Shown here: positions 36,501-48,600 of the stretch, in pieces | Position numbering within the stretch: the first letter of the stretch is position 1 | Layout of the letters: every line of letters begins with the position of its first letter | Assembly: GCA_038093515.1 (NCBI GenBank) | Contig: JBBPSI010000067.1 | Coordinates: forward strand, 1 to 64,000 | From: Butyriboletus loyo | Lineage: Eukaryota; Basidiomycota; Agaricomycetes; Boletales; Boletaceae | Length of the DNA stretch: 64,000 nt | Direction: 5' to 3' | Made by a program: the position numbers and the translations under genes | The notes under the pieces: generated by a model | What the model was told of the DNA's origin: nothing | Seen by the model: the letters and a program-made list of their open reading frames with translations, nothing else | The model's database searches: none

Positions 36501-36605
36501 CTCTCCGTAAGACTTTGCGATTAGAACACGGATTGGGGTCGTCCAGTCGACCTCATCGGTGGTCTTCTTGGGAATCGAAATCATCGGGGACTGGTGTGAG
36601 GACAT
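33509..36605 (-). CDS. BRO1-domain protein (Bro1/ALIX/Rim20 type)
   Basis: An ESCRT-associated factor for multivesicular-body sorting or pH signalling. The N-terminal BRO1 domain (36605 to about 35350) includes YGENPDTYAQECQTLQRCRQ, INTGRDLLYKYFGQLELLEL, FSWHDAFTNKVTTQTSIAYE and KASVLFQIAATHSAIAASQN. A V-shaped coiled-coil domain follows (about 35350-34240), with LRQDLKSHLNALEAAATSDK and ERARIGQHTTEIEERLGRIK. The last ~180 residues are proline-rich (PPVPPPPRSLPSIEASF, YQPMPPPPPPQGYNPQYYQG), the region that binds SH3 or ESCRT partners. It stops at 33509. Four or five introns are used. The long Pro-rich tail favours Bro1/ALIX over Rim20, but this is not decisive. Confidence 0.9.
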
Positions 36606-36697
36606 GATGGACGTGAACTAGACATCGTTGTGACCGGGACCCGCTGAATCTGTTAACGGGCAGTTGGTGTTGATTCGTATTTGTTTCGCACTCTCCA
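36606..36697. promoter_or_regulatory. Bidirectional promoter region between BRO1-domain gene and MIC10
   Basis: Only 92 bases separate the two divergent start codons, so the core promoters overlap. No named element is visible. Confidence 0.4.
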
Positions 36698-37165
36698 ATG
36701 TCCCAACCAACGTCGAGCGAGAATATCGTCAGTCAAAAGGCACGTCCGATTTTATTTCGATTCCATTCTCTGCTCACCCTCACGACAGTATGACCGCTGT
36801 CGTATGTCTCTCTTCCTCCTCTCCCCGTCGTCCAACCACTGAACTTCCCCGTTCCCAACAAAGTGGCCGACCTGCTCGTCAAAACGTATCCTCATTTCCG
36901 TCTCCCTTTCCGTCTGTTCACTGACCCGTCATTATAGTGGTGTAGGCTTTGGCATCGGCGTCGTTGCTTCTGTCATTCTCTTCCGAAGTGTGTTCCGTTG
37001 TTCGTCCGACACGTTCAACTCACAAAGCATTCCCCAGGACGCACTTGGCCCATAGCACTCTCGTCCGGCTTCGGTATGGGCGCTGCCTACGCCGACTGCG
37101 ACCGTTCGTTCAATCCTGCACGCGTACCCGGCACCCGCATCATAACGCAACAGGAGACCAAATAG
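36698..37165 (+). CDS. MIC10: MICOS complex subunit MIC10
   Basis: MIC10 bends the inner mitochondrial membrane at crista junctions by oligomerising through GxGxGxG motifs. The predicted protein is 84 residues: MSQPTSSENIVSQK, YDRCLADLLVKT, then GVGFGIGVVASVILFRRR and TWPIALSSGFGMGAAYADCD. Both glycine-rich membrane hairpin segments are present. Five exons fit with correct phases: 36698-36739, 36789-36801 (13 bases), 36864-36885 (22 bases), 36938-36987 and 37038-37165. The first intron would begin GCACGT, a GC..AG intron. The gene is too fragmented to show up as one long open frame. It converges on the small membrane protein gene at 37282. Confidence 0.82.
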
Positions 37166-37281
37166 ATGTCAAACGATGCCACGACCCCTCGGAGGGACGT
37201 TTTCATTGCGAATACATGCTATTTAGAGGCGTCGCCCTGTCCTTTTCACAAAAACATAGAGCATCCACCACTAGCCTGAAC

Positions 37282-37568
37282 TCATGAGTCGCCGTTCGTC
37301 CCGGTTTTTTCCGTTCTTTTACCCAGAATGTCTTCGTGCTGTCCAGAACGCTCTAGGCTGTGTCGCGGGGGTAACGTCCTTTGCGGCTTTCCGTGCACAA
37401 GCCGCTCGTACAAGACGTCTGTCACAAATTCACAACATGACCGTCAGTCATCCTGTTTGCTGTTCTGAACCATGCTATCGCGAACGCACATGCAATCGCC
37501 CCAATAACGGGCACTGTGACGATGATTGTGCGCAGTCTTTGAGCTTGCGGGTGCAACTTTTGAGCCAT
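37282..37568 (-). CDS. Small single-pass membrane protein, 71 residues
   Basis: Two exons (37568-37490 and 37418-37282) with a 71-base GT..AG intron give MAQKLHPQAQRLRTIIVTVP, then VIGAIAYVLYERLVHGKPQR and a polar tail ending NGDS. The N-terminus is basic, followed by one hydrophobic segment and a KPQR-type tail. Small mitochondrial or ER membrane proteins of fungi often have this shape. I cannot name the family. The plus-strand open frame over the same bases is its shadow. It converges with MIC10. Confidence 0.65.
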
Positions 37569-37845
37569 AACGAATAGTGCTGAGTGGTAATTAGCAAGGT
37601 GCGCAACAAGTCGTTTAGTGTAATGCGTGGGAAGGTCGCCCCTGTTTGCTCGACATATTCATATTCTATGCGGAACTCAGGCTTGTAACATGATCTAGTA
37701 TGTACTGCAGCACAGGTGAAAGGATGAAAAAAATTACCTCGCCCATGAATCGAGCGCTACCAGATACCCCAGCGTTTTCCAGTCATAATATTTGCCAAAA
37801 GAAATGCCGAGATGCAATGTGACGAGGCGAACAAGGTCCCCAGTC

Positions 37846-40713
37846 CTAGAGAATGATGATCCTTGTCCCGAAATCAGCGACAAGATATGGAAAGTTGGGT
37901 CCAGGGCAACACATGAACATCAACGAGGTCGGAATCTGAAGACGATGCGCAAGGGCTGCCACTGTTTGTGGATTGAACTCCCCTTCGACCAGCATCTGCA
38001 CGACATCATAAATCATGACCTTTTTTTTATCTGACCAGAAAGATGACCGCACCAAATCAATAGTGATATGCGGGAAAGCCTCATCCAGGACTGTACGAGG
38101 GAACATGAACCAGGTCCTCGCATGCTCTGAACAAAGATCATCACATACTCTTTGCATTGGCCTCCATTTCTGATGGCACTTTTCCCGCGTGAAAGTGGAC
38201 CATCTTCAAGCATGATGTTTCCTCGTTACGTTGAACGTAGAGGATCATGTTGAATAATTGATTGATCTGATCAAGGCACTACCTCGTCAGCTCAAACTCC
38301 CAAGTATCGACTTTGCTTGTACGGCACCTCATCAGTCCTCACCAACAGACACACTTCTTGTTGCTTCAGCCTTTTCATGGCACGAATCAAAACCCCTCCC
38401 CAACTCCGCGTGAGCCTCAGCCGGTGGAGGAGAGGAACTTGGTCATAAGCCCAATACGCCCAGCGGAGAATACCAACTTTGTTGTCCGTGATTGAAAAGA
38501 AGAACAATAAGGCGAGGAAATAGAGTGCAAACCAACTTAAGGATAGCTCAGCTTTGGTAGCCAACCACAAAGTAAGTGACTCACCCGGCAATCGTTGGAT
38601 CAATGTCAATATTTCCCGCGAATATGGCGATCGCTACAACAACGGCACCAACCACGCTGGCCAACGAACATCGTGAGGGACGTGGGAGATGAGGCCGTGA
38701 AAAACGCAGTAGCACAAGCGAGAGAGGGAAGAGCGTCATCACGGCAAGCCACGTAACAGAAAACCTGGGACGTGGTACTTATCAACTGATCGCATGCAAA
38801 ACCACAACCTCAATGACCTACACCTTTGAGACAACATTCAAATTTGCCCCGGTGCTGGCATAAATTGCACCGCTAAAGCCAACGAAGGATAGAATTGCAA
38901 CATACAGGGCCCCCGTGTATGGTAGGGGGGCTAGGAATGCGCGAGGTAGCACATGATCATGGGCCAACTCGGCCAGTAGTTCACAAGCACTCGCTATCCC
39001 TACCCGATGAGACGTCAGCAAAGGCGAGGGAGCAAAAACTACATGGTAGATCTCGCCTCACCAGTTAGAACCCCTGCGCAAAGAACGATCACTGCATCTA
39101 TAGCCACCCAGATCCGTAGCCAGCGTCCAGCTGCCTACAACAGTTGTCGTCGGTACCCGTAACAACGATAGATACCGACAAAAATCAATCGAACCTTTTG
39201 CGCCAACAGACTCAGCACGTTTTCTTCCGTCTGCACATTCAACGGAAGCAACGCTAACACGAATAGCATCATCATAGGGTTCAAGATCATGGCCGAGGTA
39301 TGGAGATTGCGCAGAACCTTTGGGTAAGCGCCTGGTCGCATCTTGGCTGCATAAGCCGGGGCACCTGCAACGAGTGTTCAAAACGGTATTCCTAGTCGTG
39401 GAGCTTACATACACTCAAACCCGGTCAAACCTAGCATACCAATGCACACTCCGTTGAAGACCTGTTTAGGAATGGATGCCAGCGAAGACAGTCCTGCCTG
39501 GCCAATGACCCAGTTCTCTCGGAGTTGGAGAGTTCCGGATAAAGCCCACGTAACGATAGATGCGATTGCAAGGCAAAGCATTGTGAAAAGCTACACGCAT
39601 ATCATGGATTAGTTTACCTCAGCTGATGCTCGAAAATGATCATTGACATACATGAAATACAAGCACACCACTCGCAACTCTTGCACTCTCCCTAAAGCCC
39701 ATGAGACTGACTGCAGTAAAAAGAACGAACACAAGTAAAGCTCCGATGTAGAGTGGAAACGGTAAGGCAACCTCTCCAGCGAGATACGAGCTAGCAGTCG
39801 CGGCCGACACGACAGCCGTTGCGGCGAAATCAAGAAGGAGAAGCGCTGCACCGACGAGTGCTACAGCCTTCGTTGACCCATTCAATCTGCCACCATGCAT
39901 CCTAATTGATGGTTTGCGAGTGAAATGAGCGGTAACACGTACAGATAAGTGTAAGGCGCTCCACTTATTGGCAAAGCTGATCCCAGCTCCACCATGATTG
40001 GCCGCCAAAGAAACAGTGTCAAAGTGGCAATAAACATGGAAAGTGGCGAGCTTGTGGAGTCATGGAGAACATGGTTAACTACCGCTAAGCGGCACAGAAC
40101 AACCGAACTCACTATACACCAGATACAGCGAATACGCTAGGAATCGTATAGAACACGCCACCCAAAATATCGTTGGCAGCGAGTGCACTGGCCACAAACG
40201 GACCCAACACTCGCTGGTTCCCCAGGTCAAGGAGTGCATTGTGACCATGCGAGAGATCATCCTGAGAGAGCGCAATCCTGAAAATGGAGCCCCACCCGGC
40301 GAACTCGAAGTCGTCGCTGAGGTTTAGGAAGCGCGAAGGGACGGCTTTGCACTTGGGCTCGCCCGATGTACGCGATCGCTGACGACGACAGACGATATCG
40401 AACTGCTTTTCGTCGGGTGTGGATGGTAGTCGACCCGTATATGAGCTCGGGTTCACAGAGACTTTGGGTTCGCTGCTGTCAACCAAGGCGGGTTTCAAAG
40501 AGGTTATTTTCACTGCAATGCGTACCGTTTTGCATTGTCAAAGTATCTGCGTCGTAAGGCAGGAAACCAGCAACTGGGCCGCTCCCCACCAACTCTGAAG
40601 GTGTGTCCATGATATTGCGACACCGCACGCCTATCATAGAGTACGTACAAGCGAGTGTCAAAGACAACTGGTACTGCGCTGTCTAGGGGATTGATCACGC
40701 GCCGTCGTGACAT
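37846..40713 (-). CDS. APC-superfamily amino acid/polyamine-type transporter with C-terminal soluble domain
   Basis: A twelve-helix type transporter. After a polar N-terminus (MSRRRVINPLDSAVPVVFDT at 40713; the first splice sites are uncertain) come ALAANDILGGVFYTIPSVFA, LTLFLWRPIMVELGSALPIS and GAPYTYL, which are APC helix 1-3 motifs. Later helices are VALVGAALLLLDFAATAVVS, LFTMLCLAIASIVTWALSGT, SAMILNPMMMLFVLALLPLN and VAIDAVIVLCAGVLTGIASA. The last membrane part ends near 38310. A soluble C-terminal domain follows: INQLFNMILYVQRNEETSCL, EANAKILDEAFPHITIDLML and TSLMFMCCPGPNFPYLVADF, ending FGTRIIIL at 37846. This tail is spliced over small exons in 38300-37846. The substrate is unknown. 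Confidence 0.82.
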
Positions 40714-40823
40714 GTCAAATTTTCATTCTCATCCTTCAAAGCTTCATGATACAGCATGTCCATTTTGCAAAGCCAACGCATCAGACTAGTCTACCGCAAA
40801 GGATCACTTCCCGCGCTGAGGTC

Positions 40824-41898
40824 TCAGACGACGTAATAGCTGAAAAAGAGCACTTTGAACGTGAGCGCGAGACCCCCATGCAATGCAGCGACGACGATCA
40901 TGAGGAGTCGTGTCGCTTTTGCATCCGCCTGCAACGCGGCCAAGTCAACCCAATCGAAGTCATATACACGATCAGGAAACGACTTACGCTAGAAAGAATA
41001 GGGTATACATTCGCCGCGAGGTAATAGCCAGAAAGGCTAAACCCCACGCTGACGAGGACCCAACGTGTGATGGACTCTGGTATTACGCACAGCACCTGTT
41101 GTTGCTTGTCAATATTCCTAAAATCCATGCAAGCAAAACAACCGACAGAGACGGGAATCCATACAAATAGCGCGTAGCCCCACACTCCGAGGGCATCCAC
41201 GATACCCCACTCACCAACACCCAAGTACCGCAATGCTAGCCAGAGAGCTACTGGCACCCCGAAGCTGTATGTATAGACAATTGTTGCGGCGAGCCCCAAC
41301 AACCCAAAATTATAATCGTACTCTGCGCCCGGGGCGGAGAGATACTTGGAGATACTGGCAGCGAGCGAAGAGGAGAGGAAGAGTGCAAGAATGAGTGTGG
41401 TGGAGACCCAGAAAGGGCCGTATAGATCAGAGCCAGAGGAGAGGGTGGTAAGGTGAGACGGAGAAAACGGAAGCAATGTTGTGTAGCAGCGTTTCAAGAC
41501 TGTCGAGGTGTCGACGTCGAAATAGGGTTGATAGAATTCGACTGTCCAAAAGCCAGAAGGATCTTTCGATGAAGGCCCGCGGTCGGCAAGGTAGCCTGTG
41601 CCAGTCCATCCAAGTTATGCACGCTCAGCGGGGAACACCAAACGTAAAACCCACCACGGTCAAGGTTGGGGGACGCGGACTGCGTTCTACCGTCGGTTGT
41701 ACCAAGGAATGCTGTAAAGGGGGATAATAGAGAAAAGATTTCTCTAGCTTGATGCTCGCATGGATGCCACACCACGTACATTTGAATTCAAGGCCCTCTG
41801 GACCTTCCTCTAGACGCTACGAGCAAGGTAATCATACGTGGTCGAGACTTGTCGCATTTCGTACTCACTTCATCCGCGTCCACGGCGACGTATGCCAT
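40824..41898 (-). CDS. Yip1-domain Golgi membrane protein (YIPF1/YIPF2 type)
   Basis: Yip1-family proteins bind Rab GTPases and act in ER-Golgi and Golgi traffic. The start MAYVAVDADE (41898) is followed, after an intron, by LEEGPEGLEFK, and after another by SFLGTTDGRTQSASPNLDRG. The main exon has DPSGFWTVEFYQPYFDVDTS and SDLYGPFWVSTTLILALFLS, the Yip1 signature. Further segments are ATIVYTYSFGVPVALWLALR and VSVGFSLSGYYLAANVYPIL. The last exon ends GGLALTFKVLFFSYYVV with the stop at 40824. Five membrane segments are visible, as expected. It lies in a minus-strand run, 110 bases upstream of the transporter start. Confidence 0.85.
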
Positions 41899-42048
41899 TA
41901 TACAAGGCGTTGAGGGTGGGTCTCTAGATTGTGCAACTGGTGTGGTGGAGGGGTCCAGGACGACGGGCCTTGCCGCCACGTGGCTTATAATCATCAATGC
42001 ATTCCTAGTGAAGCGAGACCAGCCCGGTGCTACTATATAAGACGGACT

Positions 42049-43803
42049 CTACAGCCCCACCCACGAACGATACTTCCCAACCTCGACCGCGTTCTTGTCG
42101 ACGATACGCTGTACTTCATCACCCCACACCTCTACCGGGCGTCGACGCTCGATACCAAGGCATTCTCTCTGGTGCTTTTCTGCTTCTGCAAACTCAAATA
42201 CAACACAATTCTCTGGGATCAATGGCTTCAAGGGGTCCCAGCGAAGGAGCTGTGGTCGAGCAGGGACATTATGCGGCGGCACAACAGATCGCCCAAGATA
42301 CAGATCCTCGAATACGAGCGCAACGTCATCCTCATCAATTGGCAGTTTGCTGCATTTAACGAGCGGTGAATATCAAGTGAACGAATCAAGGTGATGGAGT
42401 ATGATTTCACATACTTGATCTGCTCGCCGGCAAACTTCGATTCACGATGGAGCAAGTCTCTGAGGAGGCGCTCGTAGAGTTTTCTGCGATTTTTGATAGG
42501 CAGAGGGTTCAATATGGGCTTCTTTGCCATCTCGCAGATCACATAGGTGACTATGTACAAGCCAAATAGACATGGCAGGGGACCTGCGAGCGTAGTGAGG
42601 GATAGAATGAAGAGACAAACGTAAGGCAAGGACACACCAAGAACAGGCAGTATCCGAACTCTGAAATCATCGAATACACCCAATTCCTTGACGTCGCCTT
42701 TCTGAAACTCTTCCTCGGGCAATGGCAACAACTTGACATCTCCGGGAACCTCGGTGGAATAGACCACGGGTATACCTGATGAGACACCCTGGAGACGCAG
42801 TCTCCGCCTCACAGAGCGCGCGAGGGGATCATAAATGGTGTGAGATATATCACTGATTTGTATCCGGGTAGGGTCGCACTTGGCGCTAGCACCCATAGAT
42901 GAGAATACCTAGAAGCCGGCAATTGGATTCAGTCACCGTCGTCTACCTAGTGACTGGAATAAACCTTGATGTTGTGATCATGACAATATTCAAGAAGGTC
43001 CACCTTCGTCGTTATATTGTCAATGGCATCTTTGGCAGACGGGAGATAAAACCAAACTTCAGTTTCGAGAAACACTTTAGCTTACCTATAACCCAATCAG
43101 CGCCTTCCAGTAGATTCCCGCCATCTTCCTTCTTCCACATCTCCACTCGACTGTCCACTTCTACCCAACGTGAAATCTGTACTAATGTCCGTTCAACGCA
43201 CCCCACTTTTGGGGTTCCAACGTCAGAGAGCGTGGCCGTCGCATGTCGGTTAAGGGATGACAATGACACATAGTCGAAATCGACGAGCCGTATTCTCGAG
43301 ACCCCGCTGCAGAATGGAAATTGAGCCAGTCCTGTTACAAGACGGAGGATGCATCACTGCACGCACGACCGAACCAGCATGACTGCAACCCAGCTACCGA
43401 CACCTCCACAACCCACAACGACTACGGTACCGGCGCGGATGTGGGCCATGCCCTCGTCACCAAAGAATGCGTAATTTCGCGCGAGTTGTTCTTTAATGAG
43501 GTCTTCGTCATATCCGCCGATGCGGTTGGAACGTATATATGTCTCTTCGGTCGGCCTCTCTTCAGTCATCACCGGAGGTCCGTGAGCTGAGGGTTCTTCA
43601 TGAGTGGTTATCGACCGCAGAACGTCTTCATTGAGGTCTCTTCGCCGTTCTCTCCGGCGGTATGCATCGTAGGCGGCGAATAAAGTGGAAGTAATCACGC
43701 AGGTGGACACCGCAGTGAGGACGAGCTGAGTCCGATGAGACTGAGAGGACAAGACATTCATGGCTGACGTGACTGTTACCGGAGACTGGAGCGTGACACT
43801 CAT
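42049..43803 (-). CDS. tRNA threonylcarbamoyladenosine dehydratase (TCD/CsdL family)
   Basis: An E1/ThiF-like enzyme that converts t6A37 of tRNAs to cyclic t6A with ATP. The N-terminus MSVTLQSPVTVTSAMNVLSS contains a hydrophobic stretch (LVLTAVSTCVITSTLFAAYD), as in yeast Tcd1/Tcd2 of the mitochondrial outer membrane. The nucleotide-binding motif is VVVVGCGGVGSWVAVMLVRS. RIRLVDFDYVSLSSLNRHAT and ATLSDVGTPKVGC follow, then DAIDNITTKVDLLEYCHDHN and SMGASAKCDPTRIQISDISH. The C-terminal part has a further hydrophobic region (VSLPYVCLFILSLTTLAG) and ends RSWVGL at 42049. Three or four introns are spliced. A canonical ThiF-like Cys is at GASAKCDP. The gene looks complete. Confidence 0.9.
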
Positions 43804-44044
43804 TTTTGAAAGTCATGTTGTATGTCAAAGTAAATTCACGATCAGTATTCATTCTACAGTACATGTCGCAAAGCCCAAGTGGAGGTAACCGGAGCCCAGC
43901 TCACGATGATAAATACCAGTATAAAGTAATCTCCGAATCAAAGTACTGATACATCGCAGGCTATATTCTTCTTTCCGGCTCTTCCTGTAGCCGTGTAAAG
44001 TGCTAAGTTGGATGTTCAGCTTTCGAGTCGAGGTCGCCATTAAT

Positions 44045-45676
44045 TTAGGTGACGTAAATGAGGGTGCGTCGTTGAATGTTGACGATGCAAAGTGTGATAA
44101 AGGCGCCGACGAGAACGCCAGTAATGATACATGAGGCCGTCTCAATGAGCGAGTGTGGTCGGGCTTTCCGTGGCTTCGCGATACCATGCTCCGGGGAGGA
44201 TGGATCTGATTGTGCCACAACAGGAGAGCACTGGCCTTGCTGCTGCTGTTGATGTATGATGATAGTGGGAGAGAGGATAACCGTTGTCGGACGAGAATTA
44301 TCCGAACCTTCCGCGGGGCGGACAAGCGAGGCAACATCATGTACTGCAGGTATTGGAACGGAGGTGGCAGGAGTCGAATTGATAGGCACAGGGTAGAGGC
44401 ATTCGATGACGGAGGGTAGAGTAGACGGCGGAGGAGAGAGGGGCGGGGTGGGTGGTAGCGCGATGTTTTCCTCCTTGAGGTCGTCGTTTTCCTTTGCAGG
44501 ATCAACGCTGGAAATCACCCCAGCTTCCTCGTAATCTTCCACGACGCGTTCGAGATCTGTTACAACGTCCCGCAGCCTGCGGACTTCCTCGTTCACCTCC
44601 CCTTTCTGCTTCTCCCGGACCTCCTCGGCGACTGCTTGAACAAGCGACCTGATGACTGTCCACATTTCCAGATGGTCCCGTGACCACCACTGCGCAGGCC
44701 ACTGTGCGATCATAAAGGCAAGGGTGCAAGCCTTGTCGGTCGCTCCCGAAAAATCCCCGGCAACGATTGTGTAAAACCATGGTCTGAGGAAGGCCATTGC
44801 CAAGCGCACGGAGCCTCCGGTTGCATCGCGCAGGCGATGCTCGGCGGAGAGTCGCAAAAACTGGTCAGACATATCTTGGCAAAATCGTCGGAAACCTGGT
44901 TTCCGCTCCATGATATCCCAAGACAGAGTGTCCAACGAGGGCGGTGATGACTTGGGGTCGCGATCTTGGCGCAGGAAGTAGGACGGAAGCTTATCAATCA
45001 AAGAAAGAAGCGGGACAGAGGCTAGAACGGCCGGAGCGGGAATAGCTCCGTGCACGAGAACATCTTGCGATTCCAGCGCGTATCTGTACCACTTCCAGTA
45101 ATCAAGGTGTCTCCTGGGAAGTTCAGTTGGTAATCTTGAATGGGATTGGAGTAGTAGATGGACCTACTCTTTGGGGGTACCTTTCCGCAGCAACTCCAAT
45201 GCAGTGGCCGCTCGGCCGGCGAGCATCCTCGCATCGATGACAGCGATTTCGACATCATGTTTCAGACCGATCTTGTAACGTCGGGTAGCCTCCCAGATTG
45301 CCCAGACGAAGCTGAAAGTAGTCGAGATAAATGGGGACATATGTCTCTGGGTCCAGTCCATGTGCTGGGCAACGTCTCGATACGTGCAAACGGAGGCGAC
45401 TGACTCGCCAGGGGCAACCGAGGGATCTTTCAGCTGCTCAGCTGCTCGCGTGAAATGCTCGTTAAACTTTTGCCCGACGAAGTAGGGCTCGGCCGCATGT
45501 TCGAAAATGTGTGAGTGGGTCTTAGGAGTATACACGCGGAAGAGGAAGGGATTGTCTTGGACGAGAGAATCGAAAGAGAATTCAGAAGCGAAGCCATACT
45601 GAGGAAGAGAACTCCCGGAAATCGGGCTCTGCAGTGCTTGAGCCGGAGGCTCAGAATCATGGAAGGGGATAGTCAT
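44045..45676 (-). CDS. Basidiomycete DUF7587-like protein with C-terminal membrane anchor
   Basis: Two main exons: 45676 to about 45160, and about 45080 to 44045. The N-terminal domain has NPFLFRVYTPKTHSHIFEHA, AQHMDWTQRHMSPFISTTFS and WEATRRYKIGLKHDVEIAVI. This is the pattern I associate with DUF7587, a fungal domain of unknown function. The middle is helical (VIRSLVQAVAEEVREKQKGE), followed by a Pro/Ser-rich linker (ALPPTPPLSPPPSTLPSVIE) and a short Gln run. The last hydrophobic segment, SCIITGVLVGAFITLCIVNI, is 10 residues from the end. It probably has a single membrane anchor with the DUF on the cytosolic side. The DUF7587 label is from memory and less certain than the gene itself. Confidence 0.7.
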
Positions 45677-48600
45677 CGTCGAGAGTCAGAAAGTCGACCC
45701 AAGACGCTGGGAACGCAAGGGTTTTCTATCATCATGAAGGTTGGGCCTCGTGTTCGCCGGGTGTTCGCTGTTATCACTGCCTATCCAAGACGTGGTTCGC
45801 ATCTGGAGCGTGCCAGGAGCATGGGTGTCGGAGAACAACACGTGTAGTCAGTGCGGCAGACGGCAGATTGCGAACCTACTAAGCCGGACATCCAGCTCGC
45901 GTTCTCAACGATGCCTCCGTTCAAGCAGCGGTCAAAACTTGACTTAGTTGGCGTCTTCATCACCGAGCCCATGTGACGGCGGAACGACATAAAGTGTTCT
46001 GTGGCAACACTCGCTCCAAGTTCCATCATGCATGCGCTGCCGCAGCGAGCTGCATCATGGCTTCCTCGTGTAGCATGTACTGCCTGCTTCCGAATTACCG
46101 GACTGCCAAGATGGATGCTTGTGGGTGCTACCCCGGTACATTGTACATACTAATCTTCAAGGTATGATACTGCGACACTCGACTTACGAGCTTGGCGTAG
46201 TTCGTTCCGCAGCAACGTCTCGCAAAGGCAAACAAGAGTCGGGAAGCCCATTGGCTTTTCCCGACCAGCACATCATGATCGCAAAGTCTAGGTAATCTGA
46301 TCTGGGCCTTTTCAGACTAGAGGACTGATGTGTAATTACTCAGTAACCACGAGAATCCAGAGATGGACTTCAATGCCACAAGGCGAGTAGCCCTTCTTCT
46401 CATTGTGGGTCTTGGCGACTACCTCAAGTCCGGCTCAACCGCTCAACCAAATTTCATGATGTGGACGGACCTCATCTGATCAGCTTTGTCACGTTTTTAC
46501 TCAGCATAGCCGTTGGGCTGCCCATCATTCTGTGGCGTTTAGGCGGCCCATCCTTACCATGCTCATGGTTTTTTTGCCACGTTCGTATACAATTTAGACG
46601 GTCATTCATTGGTTTTTCCTGTTCAGGAGCGCCAAAGTCCTCACAGAGGTGGTCGAGCTTGCGTTCGGTAAGTGCAAAACGCCGCGCCATACTCGCATCT
46701 TACTCCTCGTGCGTGTAATTATCCCAAGAGTGGTGCTACCGGGATTTACGCTCAATCTGATCTTGGTTTTCTTGGCGGATAGCAGCAAGTTGTTGCTTCG
46801 TTGGGTGACTAAACCAGATTGTATGGCCGATTCAGAACATTGTCCCCGGTCAGTTCTAAGGCCGCCCCATTGCCGATAATTGTGTCGATCTAATTCGTCT
46901 AACACTTTCTCAACAAATTATATCCCTCCGTAGTGCATGTGATTGCAACTATATAAACTGTGAGCTACTTTTATTCGACTCCCAGTATGAACGAACACTA
47001 TCCGTGATGGCTTCATTGTATCGTCCAGTGACTTGTGCTCTCCTTGACGTCACCCCTCGTAAAGTTGTCTCTGCTTCCTTCAGCCATTCGGCCATCCTCT
47101 CTTCCGCAAGCATTCTTTCAAATAAACCATTCGAGTCCGTTTCGGAGATATTTGACATCTTCGATGCCCCTGTGAAGCTTCAAGGGAGGATCACCCCATA
47201 CGAGCCATTGAAAGTACTCGACTCTCCCTCTATCACGTATGCAATATCTAGGGCAAGTTTTTCGCATTCAAGGAGAATGTGCGGCGACGCCTTAGGTTTG
47301 CCGTGGTCTCTTCCCCCACCCGTCACTTTCGACGGCCCCGCCTGCCCCCCACATATGTCCCCATTGACCCTGAAAAAACGCCGTCAACAACGCCGAAATT
47401 CAAGCCATTCTGCGGGAGGAGTTCATGGGTCTTGCACTGTATCATGTAGTGCCTTTACGTTGGCACAATCAAAACCCCTTTACCAACTATTTGATGGGCC
47501 ATCTCGTATCACTTGCTATCAATATCCAGCATCGCAGAATGAGGTATGTAATAGTATACCTTTCATTATTTCATCACTCTCTGATTGCCTTGTTCACTAG
47601 CGGTACTCCTTCAGATATGTTTCTCTAGCTCTCTGCTTATCCAGCGCGTTTGGCTGGCTCGCACTCACGGATACCCGGATCTTGTTCAACAAAATAATGA
47701 CAGGTCTCCATGGTAGTGATATCTGCCTCGCCCATTATTATTTTTGTTGTTAGAACCGAAGTAGGTAGCCCAATTGATTTAACTTCTGAATGTCTGGTCT
47801 GATGAATGTATCAGGATGCATATTGATGTACGGCGTTTTTCTGAACGTCCACATTCAGCATACCTGGGCAACGGGCCGTGGTCTCTATTGACAGATTTCT
47901 TTCGTTCAACTTCGCCAGTGTGACCCCTCACCAAGTATAGTCGTAACAACGCACGTTGGTGCGTGCGGTATGGCATGACTTCAATATTAGTATTGTTCAT
48001 CAGCACATGAATACACAGCATCAACTCGGTTACAGGTGAAACGGTGCACGATCCCGCGGTGATAAGTACCAGTGGAATGACAATCCACCATCAGCTCAAG
48101 AATTCTTGCAAATCGGAACTTGCAATCTAATCCCAAAGGTGTGAGAATTCACACTCCTCTGATCCAGCTCTCGTTGTATGCCCTACCATGTGCTCTATAG
48201 TTTTCTTCCATGCTTACCGTGGGTGATGCTTCAGAAAAAATCCAAGGAAAAAATGCCCGCAAACCACCTGTGGAAGGGCGAGGTTGGGATTGGTAGGTAG
48301 TGCTTTTTCCTTCCTGCGGAGTGTAATTACGCAGCTGCGGATTCTGTATTCGCATAAACAGGTTCGAAAAGGTATTGTGGCTCTCAGAGAAAGAGGAAAA
48401 AATGTAAATAAGAGTGATGTTATGATCGTGATCCGTGTATGCCGACGTCGCAAGGCTCGCACAAATCTTCAGGGGAATTAGAAACTCGATTGTTCCTGAA
48501 TGATGTTTCAATATAACGCGATCGCGTCAGCTCTGTAGTGGAGTTGAGGATGTTCACGTCCCCTGAGAGTTAGAAGTTGTGACGAGGAAAGCTGATATAA

